DNA from: a beta proteobacterium CB
Lineage (GTDB): Bacteria; Pseudomonadota; Gammaproteobacteria; Burkholderiales; Burkholderiaceae
Direction of reading: 5' to 3'
Assembly: GCA_000342265.1 (NCBI GenBank)
Contig: CP004348.1
Location: 682,001 to 746,000 of the forward strand
DNA length: 64,000 bases
In this document: positions 8,520 to 16,418 of the stretch, in pieces
How the letters are laid out: each line of letters begins with the position of its first letter
Position numbering within the stretch: the stretch's first letter is position 1
Notes under the pieces: model-generated
Seen by the model: the letters and a program-made list of their open reading frames with translations, nothing else
What the model was told of the DNA's origin: nothing
Database searches by the model: none
Translations under genes and position numbers: made by a program

Positions 8520-10016
8520 CTAGTTATTTGAATTTAAAAGATTAATACGAGTGGCAGTGACAGCGTCAATATCTGCATTTGCCTGAATATCGTTCTGATG
8601 ACTTGCTAGAGCTTTCTCAATCGGTTTAGCTAGTACTTTGCCGTATTCCACGCCTGGCTGATCAAAGCTGTTGATATTCCATAGCGCACCTAAAGTAGCT
8701 GTGCGGTTCTCGTATAAAGCGAGCAGGGCGCCAAGGTAGAAAGCATTGAGCTTTGGTAGCAACAAGAGGTTACTTGGACGCTTACCTGGATACACATCAT
8801 TAGGATTTGCAGCAGTCTTGCCATTGGCTAATGCCTGAGCTTGCGCCAGGCAGTTTGACAGCAAAATGCGGTGGTGTGCAATAGCCTCTGGTCGATCACT
8901 CATCGGCTCACGTACGGCAATGAAATCAATTGGAATGATTTCAGTACCTTGGTGAAAGAGTTGGAAGTAGGAGTGTTGGGCGTTACTACCAGCACTACCA
9001 AAGACAACTGGTGAAGAGTGCTTAACCGGCTTGCCATCGCGATCCACGCTCTTGCCATTACTTTCCATATCAAGCTGTTGCAACCACTTCGGAAACCAAT
9101 CTAAAGCATCTGCATACGGAATGGCGGCATAAGCTTTGATGTCATGCTTCTCTTGCTGATGCAAGAGGGTAAGTGCCATGATGACAGGTAGATTTTCTTC
9201 AAGCGGGGCATTCTTAAAATGCAGATCCATGGCTTCAGCACCAGCCAAAAACTGCTTGAATGTTCCAAAGCCATATTGCAAAGCAATCGGCAGGCCGACT
9301 GCTGACCAAACTGAGTAGCGACCACCGACCCAATCCCAAAAAGGAAAGATGTTGTCTTCACTCACACCAAACTCTTTAGCGGCAGGAATATTAGCAGTCA
9401 CTGCATACAAGGCATGGGCGATCTGACTCTTAGTGCAGCCACTGTCTTTGAGCCAGGCAACAACGGCCTTGGCATTCATGGAAGTTTCAAGAGTGGTGAA
9501 TGACTTCGAGACCACAATCACTCGGGTGCTATGTGGCTGAGCGCGCGCCAAGATGCGAGCCAATTCAGCAGTATCAATATTGGCCAAGAAATGCATACGC
9601 ATGCCACGGCTTTCAATACCAGGTACATGAGCTAAGGCTTCAATAGCTAGGCGTGGACCAAAATCTGATCCACCAATACCAATATGAATTACATCAGTCA
9701 CCCCAACCCATTTATTGCACAGTGCCTCAATGCGATGCCAGACCTCAGATACAGCTGGCATGACATCTGCACCATTAATTAAGACGGGAGTTTTGGAGAG
9801 GTTGCGTAAGGCGGAGTGTAGGGCGGGGCGATCTTCGCTATTGTTGATGTGTTTTCCAGCAAACAGATCTGCAATGAATTGCTCTAAGCGCGATTTACGT
9901 GCATTTGCAAATAACTTTGCCCAGTTGCTCGCATCAATGCCCTGATACGCGGTATCGAGAACCACATCAAGGGCAGAGTGAATACTTTTGGTAGCTAATT
10001 GGGCTGGTACAGACAT
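8520..10016 (-). CDS. pgi: Glucose-6-phosphate isomerase
   Basis: 498-aa phosphoglucose isomerase, interconverting glucose 6-phosphate and fructose 6-phosphate in the cytoplasm. Family signatures: IGIGGSDFGPRLA and VVSKSFTTLETSMNAK in the sugar-binding domain, WDWVGGRYSVWSAVG, GSAGSNAQHSYFQLFHQGT carrying the catalytic region, and a late FDQPGVEYGK. It is shorter than the E. coli enzyme (about 549 aa) but has all blocks. It is divergent from the LhgO-like gene, with a 140-base region between that must hold both promoters. Confidence 0.93.
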   Translation of the reverse strand: MSVPAQLATKSIHSALDVVLDTAYQGIDASNWAKLFANARKSRLEQFIADLFAGKHINNSEDRPALHSALRNLSKTPVLINGADVMPAVSEVWHRIEALCNKWVGVTDVIHIGIGGSDFGPRLAIEALAHVPGIESRGMRMHFLANIDTAELARILARAQPHSTRVIVVSKSFTTLETSMNAKAVVAWLKDSGCTKSQIAHALYAVTANIPAAKEFGVSEDNIFPFWDWVGGRYSVWSAVGLPIALQYGFGTFKQFLAGAEAMDLHFKNAPLEENLPVIMALTLLHQQEKHDIKAYAAIPYADALDWFPKWLQQLDMESNGKSVDRDGKPVKHSSPVVFGSAGSNAQHSYFQLFHQGTEIIPIDFIAVREPMSDRPEAIAHHRILLSNCLAQAQALANGKTAANPNDVYPGKRPSNLLLLPKLNAFYLGALLALYENRTATLGALWNINSFDQPGVEYGKVLAKPIEKALASHQNDIQANADIDAVTATRINLLNSNN

Positions 10017-10156
10017 GCCTAGATTTTATCAATAAGGACATCAAAATCCCCCTAAAACGCTGAAAATGTTACGATTTCAGTAATAACAAGGCTTTAGCTT
10101 AGGCAAAAGTCATTACAAAATTGAGACATATCTGAAATCAGGTCAGGAATAGCCGA

Positions 10157-11293
10157 ATGGAGCAGGTTGATTGCGTAGTGGTAGGTGCTGGAGTGGTTGG
10201 TTTGGCGGTTGCTCGCGAGATGGCATTACAGGGACGAGAAACTATCTTGCTCGAGCGTGAGGATTCTTTTGGCACCATCAGTAGCGCCCGCAATAGCGAA
10301 GTCATTCACGCAGGAATTTACTACCCAAAAGATTCGCTCAAGGCCAAACTCTGTGTAGAAGGCAACCGCCTCTTATATGAATATTGCCGCAGCCATCAAG
10401 TGAGTACGCAGGCATACGGAAAGCTGATCGTGGCCGCTAATGCTAGCCAGTTAGATGATCTTCAGGCTATTTTGTACAAAGCCCAAAATAATCAAGTCCC
10501 TGATATTAAGATGATTTCTGGGGAGCAGGCCAAAGCATTAGAGCCGCAACTGCAATGCGAGGCTGCAGTGCTCTCAGCTTCCACGGGGGTAGTGGATAGC
10601 CACGGCTTAATGCTGTCATTGCTGGGTGGTTTTGAGGATGCGGGCGGCATGGTCGCCTATCAATCTCCCTTGCTCAGCGCCAAGCCGATTGGCAATGGCG
10701 CCGAAGGCGGCTTTGAACTCACCATTGGTGGTGCTGATGGCATGACTATTCAGACAAAGTTATTAATTAATTGCGCAGGACTGAGTGCGCCAGCGCTGGC
10801 TCAAAAAATTGAGGGCCTCTCTAAAGATCTCATACCCAAAGCCTACTTCGCCAAAGGGAACTACTTCTCTTTATCCGGAAAATCGCCATTTAGTCATTTG
10901 ATTTACCCGATCCCTGAACCTGGCGGATTGGGAGTTCATCTGACTCTCGATATGGGTGGTCAGGCGAAGTTTGGTCCAGATGTCGAATGGCTCGATATTG
11001 ACGAGGAAAGTCAGATTAACTACACGGTCGACCCTCAGCGAGGGGAGGGCTTCTATGCTGCGGTAAGGCAGTACTGGCCAGGCCTAAAAGACGGTGCTTT
11101 GCAGGCTGATTACTCTGGCGTCAGAGCCAAAATCGTCCCTCCAAATGCCCCAGCAGGAGACTTTTACTTTGAAGGCCCTCAGCAGCATCAGCTTCAAGGC
11201 TTATTTAACCTGTATGGCTTTGAGTCCCCAGGCCTCACCTCCTGTTTGGCAATTGCCCAGCATTTGGAGGCACAAATCAAAAGTTCTCTATAA
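10157..11293 (+). CDS. FAD-dependent oxidoreductase, LhgO (L-2-hydroxyglutarate oxidase)-like
   Basis: 378-aa DAO-superfamily flavoprotein. The N-terminal CVVVGAGVVGLAVAREMA is the dinucleotide-binding GxGxxG, followed by LLEREDSFGTISSARNSEVIHAGIYYP, which is characteristic of the LhgO/L2HGDH subgroup. The C-terminal VRAKIVPP and LYGFESPGLTSCLAIA also fit. Such enzymes oxidise L-2-hydroxyglutarate to 2-oxoglutarate and pass electrons to the quinone pool. Substrate is inferred from family only. The stop codon overlaps the -10 box of the downstream tRNA-Ser gene, so the two genes are packed tightly. Confidence 0.8.
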   Translation: MEQVDCVVVGAGVVGLAVAREMALQGRETILLEREDSFGTISSARNSEVIHAGIYYPKDSLKAKLCVEGNRLLYEYCRSHQVSTQAYGKLIVAANASQLDDLQAILYKAQNNQVPDIKMISGEQAKALEPQLQCEAAVLSASTGVVDSHGLMLSLLGGFEDAGGMVAYQSPLLSAKPIGNGAEGGFELTIGGADGMTIQTKLLINCAGLSAPALAQKIEGLSKDLIPKAYFAKGNYFSLSGKSPFSHLIYPIPEPGGLGVHLTLDMGGQAKFGPDVEWLDIDEESQINYTVDPQRGEGFYAAVRQYWPGLKDGALQADYSGVRAKIVPPNAPAGDFYFEGPQQHQLQGLFNLYGFESPGLTSCLAIAQHLEAQIKSSL

Positions 11294-11294
11294 T
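11264..11294 (+). promoter_or_regulatory. Predicted promoter of tRNA-Ser, inside the 3' end of the LhgO-like gene
   Basis: A perfect -10 box TATAAT (11289-11294) sits 19 bases before the tRNA 5' end, giving a start near 11301 and a short leader. A weak -35-like TTGGAG (11264-11269) precedes it with 19-base spacing. The -10 overlaps the LhgO stop codon. Confidence 0.45.
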
Positions 11295-11313
11295 CTAGGG
11301 CTGATATCGCAAA

Positions 11314-11403
11314 GGAAGAGTGGCAGAGCGGTTGAATGCACCAGTCTTGAAAACTGGCGAGGATGAAAGTCCTCCGTGAGTTCGAATCTCACCTCTTCCG
11401 CCA
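11314..11403 (+). tRNA. tRNA-Ser (UGA)
   Basis: A 90-base class II tRNA with encoded CCA. The acceptor stem pairs GGAAGAG with CTCTTCC, discriminator G. The anticodon stem CCAGT/ACTGG holds loop CTTGAAA, so the anticodon is TGA (11348-11350). A long variable arm (GAGGATGAAAGTCCTC) and the T arm with GTTCGAATC are visible. It reads UCA and probably other UCN codons. Confidence 0.97.
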
Positions 11404-11418
11404 ATGATGTATATAGAT

Positions 11419-11439
11419 AAAGCCCTAACGGGCTTTTTT
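11419..11439 (+). terminator. Rho-independent terminator after tRNA-Ser
   Basis: Stem AAAGCCC (11419-11425) with GGGCTTT (11430-11436), loop TAAC, continuing into a T tract, 16 bases after the tRNA end. Confidence 0.85.
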
Positions 11440-11554
11440 CTTTTCTACATACCATTATGGGTACCTTTAGCTGCAAGATAGGCGCCTACTTTGTGCTTGG
11501 TAGCTCCTTAATCTTGAAAGAAAAGGCTTTAAGAGCTTATCCCAACCTTAGTAA

Positions 11555-11875
11555 TTAACCAACAGAAGTCACGAGTAGGCGGTTAATTTGCTCGAGTAAC
11601 TTACTTGCTTTCTTTGTCATCAGAACATATTTAACCCGGCCATCCTCTTTGGAGGTTTTGAGTGTTAAGTACCCACTCTTAACTAAGTCTGTCAGGGTTT
11701 TATGGAGTGTTGCCTGTGATGCGATTGTTTTCATGGTGATAATGTCTTGAACATGAAATGGATCGCCTGAACCCCGCATAAAAATTACTTTAAGTACTTG
11801 TTTTTCATGATCAGAAAACTGAGCGGAAATCTTCTCGGTCGCCGTCAGAAAGTTCAGGTAAGAATTTTTTTGCAT
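11555..11875 (-). CDS. MarR-like winged-helix transcriptional regulator
   Basis: About 106 aa from ATG 11875. An upstream in-frame ATG at 11905 would add 10 residues, but it lies inside the large palindrome, so the downstream start is preferred. The region FSDHEKQVLKVIF, then HVQDIITMKTIASQATLHKTLTDLVKSGYLTLKTSKEDGRVKYVLMT (in pieces: helix-turn-helix then beta-wing) resembles the MarR/wHTH fold, with the conserved DGR of the wing. Shorter than a typical MarR (about 140 aa), lacking much of the dimerisation helices. The perfect inverted repeat just upstream suggests autoregulation. Target genes unknown. Confidence 0.6.
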   Translation of the reverse strand: MQKNSYLNFLTATEKISAQFSDHEKQVLKVIFMRGSGDPFHVQDIITMKTIASQATLHKTLTDLVKSGYLTLKTSKEDGRVKYVLMTKKASKLLEQINRLLVTSVG

Positions 11876-11903
11876 ACCGAATATTATCCTAGGGGCTAAT
11901 GAC

Positions 11904-11929
11904 ATGACATAGGATTCGCCCTATGTCAT
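11904..11929. promoter_or_regulatory. Perfect 10-bp inverted repeat upstream of the MarR-like gene
   Basis: ATGACATAGG (11904-11913) and CCTATGTCAT (11920-11929) are exact reverse complements separated by ATTCGC. The site is 29 bases upstream of the preferred start of the MarR-like gene, and a GATAAT (-10-like, minus strand) lies between them. Size and symmetry match a dimeric regulator's operator. No T tract follows on either strand, so it is not an ordinary terminator. Confidence 0.6.
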
Positions 11930-11946
11930 ACAGCTCATTCAGACGC

Positions 11947-12132
11947 TTATCTTTCCAGAATTGGAAGGACCTTGGTTTGACCGTCTTTGGTGGTGATGTG
12001 GAGGTCGTAGTCATCCACGATTTTTGCCTCCAGCAATTCTGGTTCGTGAAACTCATACCTCAACCCAAAATACTCATCCTCAACAACTACACAACCACTT
12101 GTAGGGTCACATTCTTTAATTTGAAACATCAT
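11947..12132 (-). CDS. Small acidic hypothetical protein
   Basis: 61 aa (60 from the second ATG at 12129), strongly acidic. The second half (LLEAKIVDDYDLHITTKDGQTKVLPI) has alternating hydrophobic strands and a DG turn that faintly recall small DUF2442-like proteins, but I do not recognise it firmly. It ends 41 bases before the MarR-like gene on the same strand, with the 10-bp palindrome in that gap, so the two may be linked. A 79-codon frame on the opposite strand overlaps it but looks unlike a protein. A real gene is plausible, not certain. Confidence 0.4.
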   Translation of the reverse strand: MMFQIKECDPTSGCVVVEDEYFGLRYEFHEPELLEAKIVDDYDLHITTKDGQTKVLPILER

Positions 12133-12449
12133 TGCCCGCCGATCTCAATAAACTTGATTTAAATCATTGGTACTAATCTACTACTTGTATTAGGAAATAA
12201 CTGTAAACCGATTTAGGGCAAACCCTAATATGAGTAGGCCACTTAATTACATTTACCCAGGTTATTCAGGGCGGGTGTGATCGCTCTTAGGTATGGAGAA
12301 AATCCATAGCCCAATCCTCCATTCATCATTCGGGTCTGAGAATCTAAAAAGGTTCTGGGTCGGAAACGCTGTTTACTAATTAAAAGGAATAATTTCTTAA
12401 AGTAGAAACGCAAGCTGAACTTGGTCGCCCGAACTGAAGCTTAAAATTA
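12133..12449. other. 317-base region without a recognisable gene
   Basis: No convincing coding frame on either strand. It holds small hairpins: TTAGGG/CCCTAA around CAAA (12213-12228), TATGGA/TCCATA around GAAAA (12292-12308), and AGAATC pairing with GGTTCT near 12338-12354. It ends at the hairpin terminator at 12450-12479, so a small RNA on the + strand is conceivable, but no good promoter was found. It may also contain the promoter of the minus-strand acidic protein. Confidence 0.35.
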
Positions 12450-12479
12450 AAAGCCCCAGCAATCACTTGCTGGGGCTTT
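12450..12479 (-). terminator. Terminator of the anchored two-repeat protein
   Basis: Perfect 11-bp stem AAAGCCCCAGC (12450-12460) with GCTGGGGCTTT (12469-12479), 8-base loop. Read on the minus strand it follows the gene ending at 12511 and runs into a T-rich tract. On the plus strand the following bases are also T-rich, so it could act both ways. Confidence 0.8.
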
Positions 12480-12510
12480 GTCTTTCTAGTAGCTAGAAAA
12501 CGTTACTGCA

Positions 12511-13092
12511 TTACTTCTTAGCTGCTGGTGCGCTTACTACTGCAGCAATCGCTTCTGTGTAAACCACTTTAACTTGATCGTTTACAGCGATGTCTTTCAT
12601 TAAGTCAGGATTCTGAACTTTAACTTTGAAGATGTTTCCTTGAGGGCCTTTTAAGGAAACGATGTTCTTAGCTGTATCAATTGCTTCAATATTCGCAGTT
12701 GCAGTAACAGTATTAGTCGTGATCATGCCTGGCTTATCGCCTTGTGGGGCAGTAGCGGTAGTAGTTGTTACTTGCTCGCTAGTCGCGCCTGGAGTCTTCA
12801 CTTTAACCAATTCAATGGCTACAGCGAGTTCGTAAACCACATCAAAACGATCACCCACTTTGATTTCAGCAAAGTTCTTTACTTCAGGACCGGCAACGAT
12901 AGTAGATTCACCATCTTGATTTTTGAGGGTAACGGTACGCGTTGCAGCGTCAATCTTGATTACTTCGCCGTCATAAATGAGGGCGGCTTCTTGAGCGGCT
13001 ACGCCAGCAATTGGAGCCTTTGGTTTGTTCAACATGAAGTAGGCGCCTGCAGCAATAGCAGCAAGAATGACAATAATGAGTATTTTTTTCAT
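12511..13092 (-). CDS. Membrane-anchored or exported protein with two beta-repeat domains, function unknown
   Basis: 193 aa from ATG 13092, which has AAGGAT about nine bases upstream; the longer upstream frame lacks this. The N-terminus (KKILIIVILAAIAAGAYFML) is one membrane segment or an uncleaved signal. Two related segments follow: one with GEVIKIDAATRTVTLKNQDG...VKVGDRFDVVY-like pattern near the middle, the other with NIEAIDTAKNIVSLKGPQG and IAVNDQVKVVYTEA near the end, joined by a Thr-rich linker. This pattern resembles small OB-like beta domains found in uncharacterised periplasmic proteins. No catalytic motif seen. Divergent from the cytochrome module. Confidence 0.6.
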   Translation of the reverse strand: MKKILIIVILAAIAAGAYFMLNKPKAPIAGVAAQEAALIYDGEVIKIDAATRTVTLKNQDGESTIVAGPEVKNFAEIKVGDRFDVVYELAVAIELVKVKTPGATSEQVTTTTATAPQGDKPGMITTNTVTATANIEAIDTAKNIVSLKGPQGNIFKVKVQNPDLMKDIAVNDQVKVVYTEAIAAVVSAPAAKK

Positions 13093-13152
13093 AACGGTAT
13101 AAATCCTTAATAAATTGGGGCACATTAGCTGTGAGCAGTAATGCGGTAATTG

Positions 13153-13178
13153 ATAAATGCAGTTAATTTGGCATTTAT
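13153..13178. promoter_or_regulatory. 8-bp inverted repeat between the anchored protein and the cytochrome module
   Basis: ATAAATGC (13153-13160) and GCATTTAT (13171-13178) are exact reverse complements with 10 bases between. It lies in the 239-base divergent region upstream of the cytochrome genes, where an operator would be expected. AT-rich, so chance is possible. Confidence 0.3.
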
Positions 13179-13331
13179 GGAGATTGTATTACTCATGCTA
13201 ATCATCAGAATCATTTTTAAAGATAGTTTCAGTGAATAAGTGCCAAATACCCGACTATTTTGCTTATTTATCAAAATGCCCCGTCATATCAATAGCGCAT
13301 ACTAGATAGAGACCATCTAAAGGGAGTATGT

Positions 13332-13715
13332 ATGTTTTTGAAGTCTTTTTTGGGATTTGTCTTAATGGGTTTGGCCTGTACGGTCAGCGCATCAACGCCG
13401 CAAGACTTGCTGAAGTCTTATGAAGCGCAATCGGGTAAGGCATCGACGACTCGTGGCGAGCAATTCTTCAACTCTAAGCATGGTAAGGAATGGAGTTGCG
13501 CATCCTGCCATGAAAACCCCCCAAATCACGACACTAAACATATTGTCACTGGAAAGGTAATCAAACCATTGGCACCTAGTGCCAATTCTGCTCGCTTTAC
13601 TGATGAGGCCAAAGCGGAGAAGTGGTTTAAGCGCAATTGCAACGATGTACTCGGCCGTGATTGTAGCGCGCAAGAAAAAGCCGATGTCCTTTCTTGGCTA
13701 ATGACCGTTAAATGA
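13332..13715 (+). CDS. Monoheme cytochrome c, DUF1924/SHP-type
   Basis: 127-aa exported cytochrome. A signal peptide (MFLKSFLGFVLMGLACTVSA) precedes the mature protein; one heme-binding CASCH lies at about residues 56-60, and a second Cys pair (KRNCNDVLGRDC) near the C-terminus probably forms a disulphide. This layout matches DUF1924 proteins related to the sphaeroides heme protein (SHP), which has a labile ligand and binds small molecules such as oxygen or NO. AGGGAG (13320-13325) is a good ribosome site. First gene of a three-gene module with translational coupling (ATGA) to the next. Confidence 0.8.
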   Translation: MFLKSFLGFVLMGLACTVSASTPQDLLKSYEAQSGKASTTRGEQFFNSKHGKEWSCASCHENPPNHDTKHIVTGKVIKPLAPSANSARFTDEAKAEKWFKRNCNDVLGRDCSAQEKADVLSWLMTVK

Positions 13716-14185
13716 ATCTTAATATGAAAAAAACTATATTCATTACTGCTTCCTTGCTATTGGCATCTTCACCCGCGTTCGCTGCAAAAATGACAATGCC
13801 TGCAGATGCACCAGCATCTTACGAGGCTGAGTGCGCAAGTTGTCATATGGCCTATCCACCAGCACTCTTAAGTCAGCAGAGCTGGAAAAATGTCATGTCT
13901 GGGTTATCAAAGCATTTCGGTACCGATGCCAGCTTGGATCCAAAGACTCAGACTGAGCTAACTAATTGGCTGGTGAAAAATGCAGCTACTAGACAGAAGT
14001 ACAGTGAGACTGCTCCTGAAAACCGCATCACCAAAACCTCTTGGTTTATTCGTAAGCATGATGAGGTGAAGCCCGATGTCTGGAAGCGAGCGAGTATTAA
14101 GAGTCCGGCCAATTGTGGCGCTTGTCACATCGATGCTGCTAATGGCGTCTTTAGTGAGAAAAACATCCAGATTCCAGCGAAATGA
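13712..14185 (+). CDS. Diheme cytochrome c (DHC-like)
   Basis: 157-aa exported protein with signal peptide (TIFITASLLLASSPAFAA) and two heme motifs: CASCH near residues 41-45 and CGACH near 135-139. The region LLSQQSWKNVMSGLSKHFGTDASL is characteristic of the bacterial diheme cytochrome family that donates electrons to SHP. The ATG overlaps the upstream stop (ATGA); an internal ATG at 13724 would also leave a complete signal peptide. Together with the neighbours it forms an SHP-DHC-cytochrome b chain from the quinone pool to the periplasm. Confidence 0.82.
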   Translation: MNLNMKKTIFITASLLLASSPAFAAKMTMPADAPASYEAECASCHMAYPPALLSQQSWKNVMSGLSKHFGTDASLDPKTQTELTNWLVKNAATRQKYSETAPENRITKTSWFIRKHDEVKPDVWKRASIKSPANCGACHIDAANGVFSEKNIQIPAK

Positions 14186-14868
14186 GTCATGAAATGAATG
14201 AGTCAATCCATGATGCAGTTGGCGCCACTGGCAAAGTGAGGCAAGCCATTATGGTGTGGGACATGCCGGTCCGAGTATTCCATTGGCTGCTGGTGATTTG
14301 TTTTGCGGGTGCTTGGCTCAGTTCGGAGAGTGAGCGTTTTGCAATGATTCATTACGCGTTTGGATACACCGCATGCCTCCTTGTTCTGATTCGATTAGTC
14401 TGGGGTGTGATTGGTACCCGCTATGCAAGATTTAGCCAATTTCTGAAAAGTCCAAGGGTAGTGCTGGAGCACTTTATGGCCATGCTACGTGGTCACCCTC
14501 ATCATGATGTTGGTCACAATCCAGCGGGTGGTTTAGTCATGTTTGCGCTGATGTTGCTCATCTTGTTGATTGGATTGAGCGGTTATCTATCTGTTAAAGA
14601 GTTTTTAGGTAATTTTGTTTCAGAGGTCCACGAGGTAGTTGCAAGCTTAGTGCTCGGCTTGGTTATCGTCCACATTATTGCTGCAGTAGGCATGAGCGTG
14701 ATCGAAAGACAAAATCTCGTTAGATCCATGGTGACCGGTAAAAAGAAGGGCATGCCAGAGCAGGGAATTCGTTATCCGCAATATTTGCTTGGCTCTCTCA
14801 TTTTCCTGGGAGCTCTGTACTTCTTCTATCTCACCTTAAGTGGAAGTTTGCCAAGCCTGACTCAGTAA
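14182..14868 (+). CDS. Cytochrome b561-family membrane protein
   Basis: 228-aa integral membrane cytochrome. Four to five hydrophobic segments are visible, with likely heme-ligating histidines in VRVFHWLLV, MIHYAFGY, VHEVVASL and VIVHIIAA. The WDMPVRVFHW opening is the hallmark of the b-type cytochrome paired with SHP and DHC. It would oxidise quinol and pass electrons to the diheme protein. Start overlaps the upstream stop (ATGA), so the three genes are translationally coupled. An imperfect GC hairpin (14875-14893) follows without a clear T tract. Confidence 0.85.
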   Translation: MSHEMNESIHDAVGATGKVRQAIMVWDMPVRVFHWLLVICFAGAWLSSESERFAMIHYAFGYTACLLVLIRLVWGVIGTRYARFSQFLKSPRVVLEHFMAMLRGHPHHDVGHNPAGGLVMFALMLLILLIGLSGYLSVKEFLGNFVSEVHEVVASLVLGLVIVHIIAAVGMSVIERQNLVRSMVTGKKKGMPEQGIRYPQYLLGSLIFLGALYFFYLTLSGSLPSLTQ

Positions 14869-14928
14869 AAGTCTCCCCACTGAGAGGGTGGGGCTAGAGG
14901 CACCCATACCCGTTGTACGATAGATAGC

Positions 14929-16371
14929 ATGAAGCTCCTAATTGCCCTGTATTTCTACATACTTGCCACGATTCAGCTGGGCTTGTTATTGGGTATCTAT
15001 CACTACTATCGCTCGCAAAGTACCGTAAGGCCAAGTTCCTATTGGATGGGATCATTGGTGGTGAGTATTTTGGCTTTAACCACCTTTGGCACGGGAATTG
15101 TGACTATTGAGGATGTCTCAAAGCCAGAATTTAATTTCACAATAGCAAATTCCTTGTTCTACATTGCTGCTGTTTTGCAATTTCTGTTTTGTAGGTCTCT
15201 TAACAAGCCCATTAGTAGGCGCTTGAAATATGCCTTTCTACTATCAGTTCTGATCTTTATTCCATCTTTTGAATGGATGCGTCTTCATGGCACATTTGAA
15301 AGTCGAACCGCCATTATTTGTGTAATTACTGGATTCTTTTTTATTTTGCAAATTTTCCAGCTACGTACTAAAAGAAAAACTACTCCTTCGCAACAATTAA
15401 TCTACTTGCAATATGCCACGACTGCAGAATTATTTTTTGCAATCGGTCGACTCTCTGTGGTGATTGCATCAGGATTTACTATTCGTCAAGTGGAGCAGAT
15501 CCCCCAACTTCTGATTCTCCTGACAATCATGCAAATCGTGATGAATACCTTAGCTTATATTGCGATTGGTGGCTATTGGTCTGAACGTATTGCACTCGCC
15601 AGTGCCCAATCGCAAAACGAGAACGAAGAAATTAAATCCTTATTAATCGAGCGCGAGAATTTAATTTCCAACTTACTGAAGGCAAATAAAACTGCGGCAA
15701 CGGGGGCTTTGTCAGCCTCTATAGCCCATGAGCTTAATCAGCCCTTGGGGGCATCACAGCTTAATATTCAGTTTCTGCAGAAGAAGTTATCTGAGGGGCA
15801 TTTAACTACCGAGCAAAACCAAGAAATTCTGACCGCTTTGCTAGCGGATAACCAGCGAGCCACCAATATCATTCAATCCTTGCGCTCCATATTTTCAGAT
15901 GGAAAGATTGGAGTGGAGCGCATTGATATTACGGAGTTGGTTGAGTCAGTTCTCAAAATTGCTAAACCTGAAATTCAGGCGAAGAGTCTCCAAGTGGTTT
16001 TGCGACTAGAGTCCAAATCCCTCATCAAGGCCAATCGTGGTGAAATTCAACAACTGCTGTTAAACCTCATTAATAACGCAATCCAGGCTCTGAGTGAATC
16101 CACTCGATCCCCTCGAACCCTGCAGATTGAGAGTCGAGATGTTTCCGAGGGAGTTCAGTTGCTGGTTTCTGACAATGGGGGTGGCGTGCCAATTGAAGCT
16201 CAGGCGCACTTATTTGAATTGCTATCTAATAGCAATAAGCGCTCTGGAATGGGCTTGGGTTTATGGCTTTGCCACCATATTGTGTCTCGTCATGGTGGTC
16301 GCATTCACTATCAAGATGCCCCTAGCGGGGGCGCTGAATTTATTGTCTTTCTGCCATCCATTCAGGGCTAG
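14929..16371 (+). CDS. Membrane sensor histidine kinase
   Basis: 480-aa kinase. The N-terminal half (to about residue 220) is a multi-span membrane domain with about seven hydrophobic segments, then a linker rich in Gln/Glu, then a HisKA domain with the phospho-acceptor His267 in SIAHELNQPLG, and an ATPase domain with LLLNLINNAIQAL (N box), VSDNGGGVP (G1) and SGMGLGLWLCHHIV (G2). HELNQPL is typical of NtrB/FixL-like kinases. No receiver domain and no response regulator gene lies beside it. Sixty bases downstream of the cytochrome module, so it may sense the state of that electron chain; that link is inferred from position only. Confidence 0.85.
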   Translation: MKLLIALYFYILATIQLGLLLGIYHYYRSQSTVRPSSYWMGSLVVSILALTTFGTGIVTIEDVSKPEFNFTIANSLFYIAAVLQFLFCRSLNKPISRRLKYAFLLSVLIFIPSFEWMRLHGTFESRTAIICVITGFFFILQIFQLRTKRKTTPSQQLIYLQYATTAELFFAIGRLSVVIASGFTIRQVEQIPQLLILLTIMQIVMNTLAYIAIGGYWSERIALASAQSQNENEEIKSLLIERENLISNLLKANKTAATGALSASIAHELNQPLGASQLNIQFLQKKLSEGHLTTEQNQEILTALLADNQRATNIIQSLRSIFSDGKIGVERIDITELVESVLKIAKPEIQAKSLQVVLRLESKSLIKANRGEIQQLLLNLINNAIQALSESTRSPRTLQIESRDVSEGVQLLVSDNGGGVPIEAQAHLFELLSNSNKRSGMGLGLWLCHHIVSRHGGRIHYQDAPSGGAEFIVFLPSIQG

Positions 16372-16418
16372 GGTATTAGCTGCATAGCTAATTGCCTATG
16401 GAGGGCTCACTCTTTACA

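Noticed and set aside
11288..11476. 62-codon reverse frame over tRNA-Ser (contains VRFELTEDFHPRQF)
   Set aside because: Antisense of the tRNA; peptides of this form are repeatedly seen as spurious gene predictions.
11479..11488. Self-complementary TAGGCGCCTA
   Set aside because: A 10-bp perfect palindrome without spacer is expected by chance many times in 64 kb, and no gene start is near.
11923..12162. 79-codon forward frame opposite the acidic protein
   Set aside because: Overlaps the better reverse frame, has odd composition and no ribosome site; the reverse frame is preferred.
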